Shown here: piece by piece, positions 41,729 through 50,651 of the stretch
Layout: the number at the start of each line of letters is the position of its first letter
Numbering within the stretch: position 1 is the first letter of the stretch
Assembly: GCA_000381625.1 (NCBI GenBank)
Contig: KB906767.1
Span: forward strand, 3,987,304 to 4,051,303
Length of the DNA stretch: 64,000 bases
From: Bryobacterales bacterium KBS 96
GTDB lineage: Bacteria > Acidobacteriota > Terriglobia > Bryobacterales > Bryobacteraceae
Reading direction: 5' to 3'
The notes under the pieces: generated by a model
The model's database searches: none
The model's input: only the letters and a program-made list of their open reading frames with translations
Told to the model about the DNA's origin: nothing
Made by a program: the position numbers and the translations under genes

Positions 41729-42358
41729 ATGACTCTGCAGTACCGGCTGAGTCCCGACGACGAAGAAGACGATTTCGACTACGAAGATGAACATGTCGAG
41801 TTGGCGTCGGATAAAGATGAATACGATGAGGACGACGATCTCGATACAGACGTAGCCGAGACTCGTAAGGAACCTCCCACCCCGCGGCCGGCCGTATCGG
41901 AGCCACCAGGCGGCGCTGTCCCGCCCGTTGGGGGTGAGCCCACCGGAGAAGCCCGAGGCGCTCAGCCGCCCGCCCAGCGCCCGAAGCGAGCGCGCAAAGC
42001 GGCAGCGAAAAAGACCGCTCTTAAAGAGGCCGCGCCCACGACGGCGGCAGTGAAGAAGGCCGCGCCTAAGAAAGGGGCTTCCAAGAAAGCGGCCGCGAAG
42101 AAGGTTGCCGCTCCGAAGAAAGGAGCGCCCAAAAAAGCCGCCAAAAAGGCTGCGCCCAAGAAGGCAGCCAAAAAGACCGTGAAGAAGGCGGCCACCAAAA
42201 AGGCTGCTAAAAAGACGGCAGCTAAGAAAGCGGCTCCGAGAAAAGCGCTGAAGAAAGCCGCCCCCAAAAAGGCAGCCAAGAAAACGGCGTTCAAGAAAAT
42301 GGCGGCAAGAGGCCCGGCCAAAAAGGGTCCGAAGAAGGCCGCTAAGAGAAGGCGCTAA
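41729..42358 (+). CDS. Histone H1-like Lys/Ala/Pro-rich DNA-binding protein with acidic N-terminus
   Basis: 209-residue polyampholyte. The first about 35 residues are strongly acidic (LSPDDEEDDFDYEDEHVELA then DEYDEDDDLDTD). A Pro/Gly-rich linker (about residues 50-80) follows, and from about residue 85 to the end there are tandem AAKKAA-type repeats (KKAAPKKAAKKTVKKAATKK) like eukaryotic histone H1 tails and bacterial HctB/AlgP proteins. It should bind DNA through the basic tail and may be restrained by the acidic head. ATG 41729 is chosen for its GGAG seven bases upstream (AAAGGAGCTGCGC); the open frame reaches 69 bases further up. No globular domain is visible. Confidence 0.8.
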   Translation: MTLQYRLSPDDEEDDFDYEDEHVELASDKDEYDEDDDLDTDVAETRKEPPTPRPAVSEPPGGAVPPVGGEPTGEARGAQPPAQRPKRARKAAAKKTALKEAAPTTAAVKKAAPKKGASKKAAAKKVAAPKKGAPKKAAKKAAPKKAAKKTVKKAATKKAAKKTAAKKAAPRKALKKAAPKKAAKKTAFKKMAARGPAKKGPKKAAKRRR

Positions 42359-42418
42359 GTACCGGGTTTCGCAAACATGGTCTCGATGGCGTGATCCTGC
42401 GGAACCGCTGACTGCGTG

Positions 42419-42450
42419 CGCGGCTCCGAGTTGCCATGGGCGGAGCCGCG
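42419..42450. terminator. Hairpin between convergent histone-like and TetR genes
   Basis: CGCGGCTCCG (42419-42428) and CGGAGCCGCG (42441-42450) form a 10-bp perfect stem with a 12-base loop. A second small stem GCGGGC-TGC-GCCCGC overlaps its right end. No T-tract follows, so factor-independent termination is uncertain. Confidence 0.4.
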
Positions 42451-42612
42451 GGCTGCGCCCGCAAGGCAGAGTGCCCATAGCCCTGCGGCTCACCGAAAAT
42501 GATGAAGACCCTTGGTTGCCTGTACCGAACCGCGACTGTCCAGGAGCTGACGTTATTACCGGATATCTTCAACCGTCGTTCTCAGTACGCATGCCGGTTG
42601 TCGGCTTGGAGC

Positions 42613-43215
42613 TTAGGCTTTCCCCGAAGGCTTTTGACGGGGCAATGCGTATGCCTTCCAAAACGCCTCTAATACCCGCTCGGGCATGTTTTCCGGTGGC
42701 TTGACCTGAATGAGGCTCAAGACGTGGCGGTACATCATCGGCCCCATCAGCAATGCCACGCTTAAATCGAAATCGAGATCCGCGGGCAATTCACCCGAGA
42801 CGACGGCGCGCTTTAGTAGTTGAACGAGCCGCGTCCGGGGCGGTTCCATCACCCGGGATCGCCACGCCTTGCCAAACGCCGGATTGCGGGCGGCGTAGGC
42901 CATCAGGTGTGGCATCATTCTTGTCTGCTGCTCCGAACGCTGTTCCGGAGGCCGATGGCTTAGTAGGGCAACAATATCGGTGCGGACGTCTCCCGAGTCG
43001 AAGACCGGCTCCTCGTGAAGGCCATGCAAGCGAGCCATTACTTCCAGGCAAAGCGCATCCTTATCGGGCCAGTGTTTGTAAATCGTCGCTTTACTGACTC
43101 CGGAAGCCTCGGCAATCGAATCCATGCTGGTCGAATCGATCCCACTCTTTGAAAACAGATTGAGCGCCGCATCCAGAACCTGGTCATGAGCGCGCGTACT
43201 TCGCTGACGAGCCAT
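42613..43215 (-). CDS. TetR/AcrR family transcriptional regulator
   Basis: 200-residue repressor. The N-terminal helix-turn-helix is VLDAALNLFSKSGIDSTSMD followed by EASGVSKATIYKHWPDKDAL, the classic TetR signature; the C-terminal part is a helical ligand-binding and dimer domain (LQLLKRAVVSGELPADLDFD). It is the third gene of an operon with an ABC-2 exporter, starting two bases after the permease stop. A 15-bp palindrome lies in the promoter ahead of the first gene, so the protein most likely represses its own operon until an exported compound binds. Confidence 0.9.
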   Translation of the reverse strand: MARQRSTRAHDQVLDAALNLFSKSGIDSTSMDSIAEASGVSKATIYKHWPDKDALCLEVMARLHGLHEEPVFDSGDVRTDIVALLSHRPPEQRSEQQTRMMPHLMAYAARNPAFGKAWRSRVMEPPRTRLVQLLKRAVVSGELPADLDFDLSVALLMGPMMYRHVLSLIQVKPPENMPERVLEAFWKAYALPRQKPSGKA

Positions 43216-43217
43216 CG

Positions 43218-43964
43218 CTAGAGCTGAATTCTCGAAAACAGAAAGCTTCCGATGCCGAGAAAGATTGCCGCCAGAATGCAGAGCACCGATAGATCGATTG
43301 CCGGTCCGAAATGCGAGATGCCGGCAAGTGCGCCGCGCAACCCGTCCACTCCGTAAGACAGCGGGTCGATGCTCGTGACAATGCCGAGAGCTTTGGGCAG
43401 ATTAGTCAGCGGAAACAATGCGCCCGACAAAAAGAAGATCGGCAGGACCAGGAAATTCATAATCAATTGAAATCCCTGCATATCCTGCAGCACGGAGCCG
43501 ATGGCCGTGCCGAGAGCCCCGAACACCACCGCGATGAGGAGCATAAACCCGAACGCAAGCGGCACGGCGGCCAGATTGACAGGGCGGAAGCCCGCAATCA
43601 AACAAACGATAATGACGAGAACGCCTTGAATCATCGCCACAGTGGCGCCGCCCAGCGTCCGGCCGATCATGATCGTGATCCGTGGCACGGGAGCGACCAG
43701 CGTCTCTTTCAAGAACCCGAATTGTCTGTCCCACAGCAGCGCGATGCCCGAAAAAATCGACGTGAATAGAACTGTCATGGCAATCACGCCGGGCGCAATG
43801 AATTGAAGGTAGCTGCCATGGCCCGATTTCTGGAAAATCGGCCCCAGCCCGAATCCAAGCGCCAGCAGATAGAGAAGCGGCTGTCCCAGTGAAGCCGCGA
43901 TTTGCGCGCGCGACCGAACGTATCGTTTCAGCTCGCGAAGCCAGAGAATGTAAATCGGACCCAT
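43218..43964 (-). CDS. ABC-2 type transporter permease
   Basis: 248-residue membrane protein with about six transmembrane helices (VIAMTVLFTSIFSGIALLWD, VLVIIVCLIAGFRPVNLAAV, FGFMLLIAVVFGALGTAIGS, LIMNFLVLPIFFLSGALFPL, LSVLCILAAIFLGIGSFLFS). FGFLKETLVAPVPRITIMIG is the conserved ABC-2 loop. DrrB/YadH-like exporters of this type move drugs, lipids or polysaccharides. It starts six bases after the ATPase gene and is followed two bases later by the TetR gene. The N-terminus (MGPIYILWLRELKRYVRSRA) is the usual cytosolic coupling segment. Confidence 0.9.
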   Translation of the reverse strand: MGPIYILWLRELKRYVRSRAQIAASLGQPLLYLLALGFGLGPIFQKSGHGSYLQFIAPGVIAMTVLFTSIFSGIALLWDRQFGFLKETLVAPVPRITIMIGRTLGGATVAMIQGVLVIIVCLIAGFRPVNLAAVPLAFGFMLLIAVVFGALGTAIGSVLQDMQGFQLIMNFLVLPIFFLSGALFPLTNLPKALGIVTSIDPLSYGVDGLRGALAGISHFGPAIDLSVLCILAAIFLGIGSFLFSRIQL

Positions 43965-43970
43965 TGCTTT

Positions 43971-44756
43971 TTATCGCTTCCACATTTTGGCGAACTGCCG
44001 CAGTTGGTCCGCGGAGCCGGCGCTTTCATCCCGGATTGACGAGCCGGTCAGCGTGAGAAACGCCTGTTCGAGGGAGTCGCTGCTCGTCTGTTCCTTCAGT
44101 TCCGCCGGCGAGCCCTGCGCGACGATGCGGCCGTGATCGATCACCGCGATGCGATCGGCTACCCGATCCGCCTCATCCATGTAGTGCGTGGTGAGAAAGA
44201 CCGTGACCTGTTCACTCTCGTTCAAGTTCTTCACGTGTGTCCAGAGCTGATTGCGGCTTTGCGGATCGAGTCCTAGCGTGGGTTCGTCCAGAAAGAGAAT
44301 TTTGGGCGTGTGCAGCAATCCGCGCGCGATTTCGAGGCGTCTCTTCATTCCCCCGGAAAACTGCTTTATCCGATCGTTGCGCCGCTCCCACAATTCAAAC
44401 AATTTGAGGAGCCGCTCAATTCGCTCAATACGAATTTTGCGAGGCACATGATAGAGAACGCCGTGAAGGTCCATGTTCTCGTAGCCCGTCAGTTCGGAGT
44501 CGAGACTGGGATCCTGAAATACGATCCCGAACCGCTGGCGCGCTTCGTTTTGCTTTACGGCGGGATTGAGTCCATCGAGTTCCACCCGCCCGCTGGTCGG
44601 CTTCAGGAGCGTGGTCAGCATCTTGATGGTGGTGGTTTTGCCGGCTCCGTTGGGCCCCAAAAACGCGAAGATCTCGCCTTTTTCGACCTGAAAAGAGATG
44701 TTATCGACCGCCCTGAACTCGCCGAATGTCTTGACCAGATCATGCACTCGGATCAT
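43971..44756 (-). CDS. ABC transporter ATP-binding protein (DrrA/CcmA-like)
   Basis: 261-residue ATPase energising the adjacent ABC-2 permease. Walker A is FAFLGPNGAGKTTTIKMLTT near residue 33, the Q-loop in FGIVFQDPSLDSELTG, the ABC signature in IKQFSGGMKRRLEIARGLLH near 137, Walker B in ILFLDEPTLGLDPQSRNQLW, and the H-loop in VFLTTHYMDEADRVADRIAV. ATG 44756 begins the normal N-terminus MIRVHDLVKTFGEFRAVDNI. The nearest -10 box ends eight bases before it and no ribosome site is present, so the mRNA is probably leaderless or nearly so. Confidence 0.93.
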   Translation of the reverse strand: MIRVHDLVKTFGEFRAVDNISFQVEKGEIFAFLGPNGAGKTTTIKMLTTLLKPTSGRVELDGLNPAVKQNEARQRFGIVFQDPSLDSELTGYENMDLHGVLYHVPRKIRIERIERLLKLFELWERRNDRIKQFSGGMKRRLEIARGLLHTPKILFLDEPTLGLDPQSRNQLWTHVKNLNESEQVTVFLTTHYMDEADRVADRIAVIDHGRIVAQGSPAELKEQTSSDSLEQAFLTLTGSSIRDESAGSADQLRQFAKMWKR

Positions 44757-44764
44757 AGAATCAA

Positions 44765-44793
44765 ATACTAAACGGTTTAGTTTAGGCTGTCAA
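44765..44793 (-). promoter_or_regulatory. Near-consensus promoter of the ABC-TetR operon
   Basis: Minus strand: TTGACA (44793-44788), a 17-base spacer and TAGTAT (44770-44765). The expected start, about 44758, is 0-3 bases from the ATG at 44756. Confidence 0.7.
44767..44781. promoter_or_regulatory. TetR-type operator palindrome
   Basis: ACTAAAC-G-GTTTAGT, perfect 7-base half-sites around one base, overlapping the spacer and the -10 box of the promoter. The half-site resembles sites known for TetR/AcrR family regulators (TAAAC-N-GTTTA). The TetR gene is the last gene of the operon it would control. Confidence 0.7.
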
Positions 44794-44886
44794 TGGGCAG
44801 AAGGTAGCAACGCCGTACTCCTAACAATGAGACCTCATTGGTCCGCACTAAACCCCACCCTGAGCAAGGGGCCTGCACAACTGTGA

Positions 44887-44919
44887 GCGGACGTCTTCCG
44901 CCGGCGAGGCATGCTCGCC
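44887..44919. repeat. Two small palindromes, one of the GCATGC family
   Basis: GCGGA-CGTCT-TCCGC (44887-44901) followed by GGCGAG-GCATG-CTCGCC (44903-44919), the latter a one-base-deleted form of the palindrome at 39541. They lie just past the end of the 74-residue gene. Confidence 0.5.
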
Positions 44920-44927
44920 CGGCTTGT

Positions 44928-45152
44928 CTACGCTTTCGTGGGTTCTTTGCGTACAACCGCGCGGCAACGCTCAAAGAGATCAATCAACGAATCCGCGTAT
45001 TCTTCAGTCGAGCGCGGGCCTTTACCGGAAAATCCGGTAGTCGGGGTGCCCTTGCCGTAACCGGTCGTCATCGCAACGAATTTCATCAGCTCTAAAGCAA
45101 TTTCGTCCGGATTCGAGTGGGGTTGCTGTTTCTCTTCAGTTTCGTCTGCCAT
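44928..45152 (-). CDS. Small acidic protein of unknown function
   Basis: 74 residues: a charged start (MADETEEKQQPHSNPDEIAL), then a short helical segment (LELMKFVAMTTGYGKG), a Gly/Thr-rich middle and a C-terminal helix (ADSLIDLFERCRAVVRKE). It has no transmembrane segment and no family I recognise. Codon use and the helix periodicity look coding. It is divergent from the HipA-like kinase gene (90 bases apart), so the two may share a control region; whether they interact is unknown. Confidence 0.6.
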   Translation of the reverse strand: MADETEEKQQPHSNPDEIALELMKFVAMTTGYGKGTPTTGFSGKGPRSTEEYADSLIDLFERCRAVVRKEPTKA

Positions 45153-45242
45153 TCCTCTGTACCGAAATTCCTTTGGCGCGGGGAGTAATCTGGTTCTGAG
45201 CCATCACCAGCATACCAATGCTCAGGCTCTTTCCCTGCTTAC

Positions 45243-46076
45243 ATGCCGATCCGCGCCCGCAACCTGATTCGCAAAATGCGCGGCGGCGCGCAATCTCACC
45301 TGATTCAGGGCGAAGACAACGGTTATTACGTCGTTAAATTCGTCAATAATCCGCAGCACCGGCGCATTCTAATCAATGAATGGTTGTCCGGCGTCTTTCT
45401 CAAATACCTGCAGGTGCATACGCCCGAAATGGCGCTGATCGAGATCGCCCCGGAGTTTATCGCCGCTCATCCCGATCTTTGCGTAGTGCTTGGATCGCGG
45501 CGCGAGGCGCCGGTCGCGGGCCTACACTTCGGCTCGCGGACATCAGTCGATCCGGATCGTGTCGCGATCTACGATTTTCTCCCGGACACGCTGCTCGGCA
45601 AAATTGAAAACCGTGTCGACTTTCTCGGCATCCTGGTGTTCGATAAGTGGGTGGGGAATGCGGATTCCCGACAGTCGATCTTCTTTCGCGCCCGCGCAAA
45701 AGATTGGACGCCGCTCCGAGGCGAAGCGCCGGCCCGAACCGGGTTCTTTGCTCAGATGATCGACCATGGCTTCGCGTTCAACGGACCTCACTGGGAATTT
45801 CAGGATTCGCCCCTGCAGGGCGTCTATTTCCGTCCCAATGTTTACAACGAAGTGACATCGCTCGATTCGTTTCAACCCTGGCTGGAGATGGTCCGGCATT
45901 TCCCGGTGGAGGTGATCGACGAGGCCTGGAAACAGATACCTCGTTCCTGGCTGGACGGCGACGAGGCGGAATTGGAGCGCCTGCTCGAGCGGTTGCTGAA
46001 GCGGCGCAACAGTGTCGAGAGACTGATTGAGGATGTGCGCCGGCATCGCGCGGCGATGTTCGCCAACTGGCGATAG
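45243..46076 (+). CDS. HipA-like family kinase (stand-alone)
   Basis: 277-residue protein of the HipA_2-type kinase family. A glycine-containing nucleotide loop is in MRGGAQSHLIQGEDNGYYVV with the ATP Lys directly after (VVKFVNN, residue about 32). LGILVFDKWVGNADSRQSIF near residue 125 matches the HipA catalytic Asp/Asn segment, and MIDHGFAFNGPHWEF near 175 the metal-binding Asp. The C-terminal about 60 residues are helical and charged. Unlike classical hipBA there is no HipB antitoxin gene upstream. It is shorter than HipA (about 440), so it would lack the N-subdomain 1. Protein or small-molecule kinase activity is family inference. Confidence 0.78.
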   Translation: MPIRARNLIRKMRGGAQSHLIQGEDNGYYVVKFVNNPQHRRILINEWLSGVFLKYLQVHTPEMALIEIAPEFIAAHPDLCVVLGSRREAPVAGLHFGSRTSVDPDRVAIYDFLPDTLLGKIENRVDFLGILVFDKWVGNADSRQSIFFRARAKDWTPLRGEAPARTGFFAQMIDHGFAFNGPHWEFQDSPLQGVYFRPNVYNEVTSLDSFQPWLEMVRHFPVEVIDEAWKQIPRSWLDGDEAELERLLERLLKRRNSVERLIEDVRRHRAAMFANWR

Positions 46077-46089
46077 CGCCGGTTACAGC

Positions 46090-46109
46090 GGTCGACGCAT
46101 GCGTCGACC
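46090..46109. repeat. Perfect 20-bp GCATGC-centred palindrome
   Basis: GGTCGACGCATGCGTCGACC, perfect, between the convergent ends of the HipA-like and thiO genes; a likely bidirectional transcript end or repeat unit. It has the same centre but different arms from the unit at 39541. Confidence 0.65.
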
Positions 46110-47150
46110 CTACATTTCCGCGACAATTCGTTCGGCGCTGGCAGGCGCCAGCAGGATGCCGTTCCGGAAATGCCCATACGCAAGAAAGAGCGGGCTTCCA
46201 TGCCAGCGGCCCAGGTGAAGTTGCTGCGCTCCCGGCCGCAATCCGGTCCAGACATCGGCGGTTTCCAGTTTCTCGAGCACGGGCAACACGGCCGTTGCCT
46301 TGCGCTTCAATTGTCCGGCAATCGACGGGCTGATCTGGCGGTCGAAACCGGCATGCTCCACCGAAGAGCCGGCGATCAGGCGGCCGGTCCCGCGCTGCAG
46401 CAGATACGTATGGCCATGCCGCAAGATAGTGGGGCATGCGCCGAGTTGTAGATCGAAGCCGATCAGATGACCTTTGAGCGGTTCGGAAGCGGGAAGAGAC
46501 GGCACACCGGACACTTCGATCCGATCGCTCCAGGCGCCTGCCGCCACAATGGCGGCATCATATGGTCGGCCGTTGATCTCTGCCTGACCGCTCCGAACGT
46601 CGATATGCTCGACCGGCGTGTGCTCCGAAATCTCAACGCCCTGCTTGACGCACACAATGCGTAAAGCCTGCATGATCTCGCGCGGATCGACGATGGCATC
46701 GTCCGGATAGAACAACGCGCCCGCGAGACCCTCGGTTCGAACATACGGAGAGAAAGTCTGAAGCCGGGCCGGCGAAATTTCGCGGCTGCGAATGCCTATT
46801 GTTTGCTGCACTGCCGCGCGCGCTTGCAAAAGCGTCCATTCGACCGGTGTGTAAGCGAGATCGATGGCGCCGCACTCGCGGTAGTCGATCGTAATGCCCG
46901 ACTTACAAACCAGCTCTTCCACATAGGCCCCATATAACGACCGGCTGTGCCTGCATAGATCGGCAAATGGCGACCGCTCTTCCACTTCGCCGCCGGGCGA
47001 CAACATGCCCGCTCCGGCCCAGCTCGCCTCGTTGCCCAGTTCGCCCTTTTCGAATAAAGCGATGCGCCAGCCGCGCTGCGCCATGCGCCAAGCAACGGTG
47101 CTGCCGATGATGCCGCCGCCGATGACTGCCGCTACCGGACCGCCGCTCAC
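46110..47150 (-). CDS. thiO: Glycine oxidase ThiO
   Basis: FAD amine oxidase that converts glycine to iminoglycine for the thiazole part of thiamine; 346 residues, normal. The FAD motif VAAVIGGGIIGSTVAWRMAQ is at the N-terminus, with FEKGELGNEASWAGAGMLSP just after. AAIVAAGAWSDRIEV near residue 200 and the C-terminal DVWTGLRPGAQ, FLAYGHFRNGILLAPASAER are D-amino-acid-oxidase family blocks (RPG and GHFRNG hold substrate and FAD). Its ATG overlaps the LysR stop by four bases, so the two are translationally coupled. No other thi genes are in the window. Confidence 0.9.
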   Translation of the reverse strand: MSGGPVAAVIGGGIIGSTVAWRMAQRGWRIALFEKGELGNEASWAGAGMLSPGGEVEERSPFADLCRHSRSLYGAYVEELVCKSGITIDYRECGAIDLAYTPVEWTLLQARAAVQQTIGIRSREISPARLQTFSPYVRTEGLAGALFYPDDAIVDPREIMQALRIVCVKQGVEISEHTPVEHIDVRSGQAEINGRPYDAAIVAAGAWSDRIEVSGVPSLPASEPLKGHLIGFDLQLGACPTILRHGHTYLLQRGTGRLIAGSSVEHAGFDRQISPSIAGQLKRKATAVLPVLEKLETADVWTGLRPGAQQLHLGRWHGSPLFLAYGHFRNGILLAPASAERIVAEM

Positions 47151-48085
47151 AGCGATTCCCGTTTCAGCGACGTGCTGGCCTCCGAAGCCGTGGCGGGCGC
47201 GGTTTCAACGGTCGAGTCTCGCACTACTTCCAGAAAGGCCTTCGCCGCATGGCTTAAGGCGCGTCGGGCGGGATACACCAGGCGGATCTTGCGCTCGCAG
47301 TAGAGTTCTTTGACACGGATCTCGCGCAGCAGGTCCTGCGCAATTTCCTGTTCCACACACATCCGCGGCACAAACGCTACTCCTTCGTTGGCCTGCACCA
47401 TGCGCCGGATAGTTTCGATGGTGGGCATCTCCACGTCCATATTCAGGGGAACTTTGTGCCGCTGAAATTCGCGCAACACGATCTCGCGATACGGCGAAAG
47501 CACGTTATGGGCGATAAACGTCTCCATATCGAGTTCCGTAATGGCGACTTCTCCCCGGTTAGCAAACCGGTGTTGCGGGGAAACCACCAACGCGAGGCGA
47601 TCCGTGTAGATGATCTGTGAAACCAGGTGGTCGTCGCCCGGATCGTAGCTAATGACGCCCAACTCCAGTTCGCCGTCGAGCAATTGCGAAGGGATTTTGC
47701 TCGAAAGCATCCGGCGCACCTGCACCTTCACTTTGGGAAACAAACGCCGGTAGCGCTGAATGTGCTGTATCAGATACAGCGAGGTCGATTCATTGGCTCC
47801 AATTGTCAAACGCCCCGCATAGTTGTCCCGCAACTCCCGGAGAGCGTTTTCGAGATCGGATTCCAGGTTCTGAAATCGCCGCGCGTATTCGAGCACGACA
47901 CGGCCCGCGTCGGTCAGCAGTAGCTCACGCCCAGACCGGTCGATGAGCTTCTCTTTTAGATCGCTTTCCAGTCGCTGGATTGCGATCGAAATGGCTGGTT
48001 GTGTTCTGAGGAGCTTTTCGCCTGCGCGCGAGAAACTCCGCTCTGTCGCAACCGTCAGAAAGACTTTGAGGGGATAGAGTTCCAT
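47147..48085 (-). CDS. LysR family transcriptional regulator
   Basis: 312-residue activator or repressor with an N-terminal winged helix (MELYPLKVFLTVATERSFSR then GEKLLRTQPAISIAIQRLES) and a periplasmic-binding-like effector domain from about residue 88 (AGRLTIGANESTSLYLIQHI). ATG 48085 is the normal family start; the open frame extends far upstream but is not coding. It is divergent from leuA with 156 bases between start codons, the usual layout for a LysR protein controlling its neighbour, and coupled to thiO downstream. Regulation of leuABCD is therefore likely, by analogy with LeuO/IlvY-type arrangements. Confidence 0.9.
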   Translation of the reverse strand: MELYPLKVFLTVATERSFSRAGEKLLRTQPAISIAIQRLESDLKEKLIDRSGRELLLTDAGRVVLEYARRFQNLESDLENALRELRDNYAGRLTIGANESTSLYLIQHIQRYRRLFPKVKVQVRRMLSSKIPSQLLDGELELGVISYDPGDDHLVSQIIYTDRLALVVSPQHRFANRGEVAITELDMETFIAHNVLSPYREIVLREFQRHKVPLNMDVEMPTIETIRRMVQANEGVAFVPRMCVEQEIAQDLLREIRVKELYCERKIRLVYPARRALSHAAKAFLEVVRDSTVETAPATASEASTSLKRESL

Positions 48086-48241
48086 GGCAGCGGCCTCATA
48101 ACTGCGCCTTATGTCATGATTATAGCTAATATCAAAAGCCAACACTATAAATTTGCATAATCCGAACCGTTTCCTTAGGATGGAAAAAGACTCCCGGTTC
48201 GACTGTTGAAGCGGGATCCAAAAACTCCTACCGGAGGCCAA

Positions 48242-49405
<1,164 letters not shown>

Positions 49406-49434
49406 AACAAGCATCGCCGTTTTAAACCTTACAA

Positions 49435-50535
49435 ATGAAACTAAACGTTCTTCTTCTGCCCGGTGACGGGATCGGTGTTGAAGTCACCAGGGAAGCCGAA
49501 AAAGTACTGAAGCACGTGACAAGCGCCTACGGGCACGAACTGGCGGTTCATCAGGGCTTATTGGGCGGCATTGCGATTCACAAGGCCGGTAATCCGTTCC
49601 CGGATGAGACGCGCAAGCTGGCCCTCGAAGCCGATGCGACGCTGATGGGAGCGGTGGGTTTGCCCGAATTCGACAATGCACCGCCGGAGAAGCGCCCCGA
49701 ACGGGGATTGCTCGGCATTCGCCAGACGTTGCAGGTCTACGCGAATTTGCGGCCGGTGCGGTCATACAAGGCCTTGATCGATTCGTCGCCGCTCAAAAAC
49801 GAGCTGGTCGACGGAACTGACATGATCATCGTCCGGGAACTGACCGGCGGCATTTATTACGGCACGCCGCGCGGCATTTCGGGATCAGGCGCTGAGGAGC
49901 GCGCGGTCAATACCATGACCTATACCCGCGCGGAAATCGAGCGGGTGTCGCACATGGCTTTTCAGCTCGCCCGCAAGCGGAAAAAGAAAGTGACGAGTGT
50001 CGACAAATCGAACGTGCTCGAAAATTCGCAGCTATGGCGCAGGGTCGTCGTCGAAGTGGCTGGCCAGTATTCGGATGTCGCGCTCGAACACATCCTGGTG
50101 GATAACTGCGCGATGCAATTGGTTCTGAATCCGCGCCGGTTCGATGTCGTTCTGACCGAAAACATGTTCGGCGATATCCTGAGCGATGAGGGCGCGGTGC
50201 TTGCGGGGTCCATCGGCATGTTGCCTTCGGCGTCGATCGGCAACCGTCGGCCGTCGGGCGCCTGGACAGGATTATATGAGCCGGTACACGGATCGGCTCC
50301 CGACATCGCGGGACAGAACAAAGCCAATCCGCTGGGCGCCATCGGGTCGGTGGCGGCAATGCTCGAATACAGCTTTGGACTGATGGAAGAGGCGGCTGCC
50401 GTGAATCACGCCATGGAAACTGTCTTGAACAGTGGCAAGGTGACGGCGGATTTGAAGCCGCCCGGCGCCCCGGCGGCGACGAGCGAAGTCGGAGATGCTG
50501 TGTGCGCGGCGATTGCGAAAGCAGCTACGGTATAG
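49435..50535 (+). CDS. leuB: 3-isopropylmalate dehydrogenase
   Basis: NAD-dependent oxidative decarboxylation of 3-isopropylmalate. 366 residues. LLLPGDGIGVEVTREAEKVL opens the protein, RPERGLLGIRQTLQVYANLR near residue 82 is the substrate-binding Arg block, VRELTGGIYYGTPRGI near 132 has the catalytic Tyr, TSVDKSNVLENSQLWR near 182 the catalytic Lys, and the metal Asp residues follow in ENMFGDILSDEGAVLAGSIG. GLYEPVHGSAPDIAGQNKAN near 280 binds NAD. It starts 29 bases after leuA, so co-transcription is expected. Confidence 0.95.
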   Translation: MKLNVLLLPGDGIGVEVTREAEKVLKHVTSAYGHELAVHQGLLGGIAIHKAGNPFPDETRKLALEADATLMGAVGLPEFDNAPPEKRPERGLLGIRQTLQVYANLRPVRSYKALIDSSPLKNELVDGTDMIIVRELTGGIYYGTPRGISGSGAEERAVNTMTYTRAEIERVSHMAFQLARKRKKKVTSVDKSNVLENSQLWRRVVVEVAGQYSDVALEHILVDNCAMQLVLNPRRFDVVLTENMFGDILSDEGAVLAGSIGMLPSASIGNRRPSGAWTGLYEPVHGSAPDIAGQNKANPLGAIGSVAAMLEYSFGLMEEAAAVNHAMETVLNSGKVTADLKPPGAPAATSEVGDAVCAAIAKAATV

Positions 50536-50542
50536 AGCATGC

Positions 50543-50560
50543 GTCGAGACGAGTCTCGAC
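50543..50560. repeat. Short hairpin in the leuB-leuC gap
   Basis: GTCGAGA-CGAG-TCTCGAC, perfect 7-bp stem eight bases after the leuB stop, preceded by GCATGC. One of two hairpins in the 116-base gap inside the leucine operon. Confidence 0.5.
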
Positions 50561-50616
50561 ACGGTAGACACGAGTGTCCGCGCCACGTTTTGTATGCGCC
50601 GCGGTCTTGATTGTAA

Positions 50617-50636
50617 GGGCGAGGCCTGCCTCGCCC
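50617..50636. repeat. Palindrome of the GGGCGAGGC family abutting the leuC ribosome site
   Basis: GGGCGAGG-CCTG-CCTCGCCC, 8-bp perfect arms. It differs by one base from the perfect unit at 39541. The leuC Shine-Dalgarno GGGAGG starts directly after it (50637-50642). Confidence 0.6.
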
Positions 50637-50651
50637 GGGAGGTAAGGATTC

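Noticed and set aside
41962-42321. 119-residue apparent membrane protein on the minus strand (AAFLGAAF repeats)
   Set aside because: Hydrophobicity is an artefact of reading AAG/GCC repeats backwards.
41591-42493. 300-residue minus-strand frame rich in Phe, Gly, Leu and Arg
   Set aside because: It is the antisense of the Lys/Ala repeat gene, which automatically gives Phe/Leu-rich repeats; the plus-strand gene has a ribosome site.
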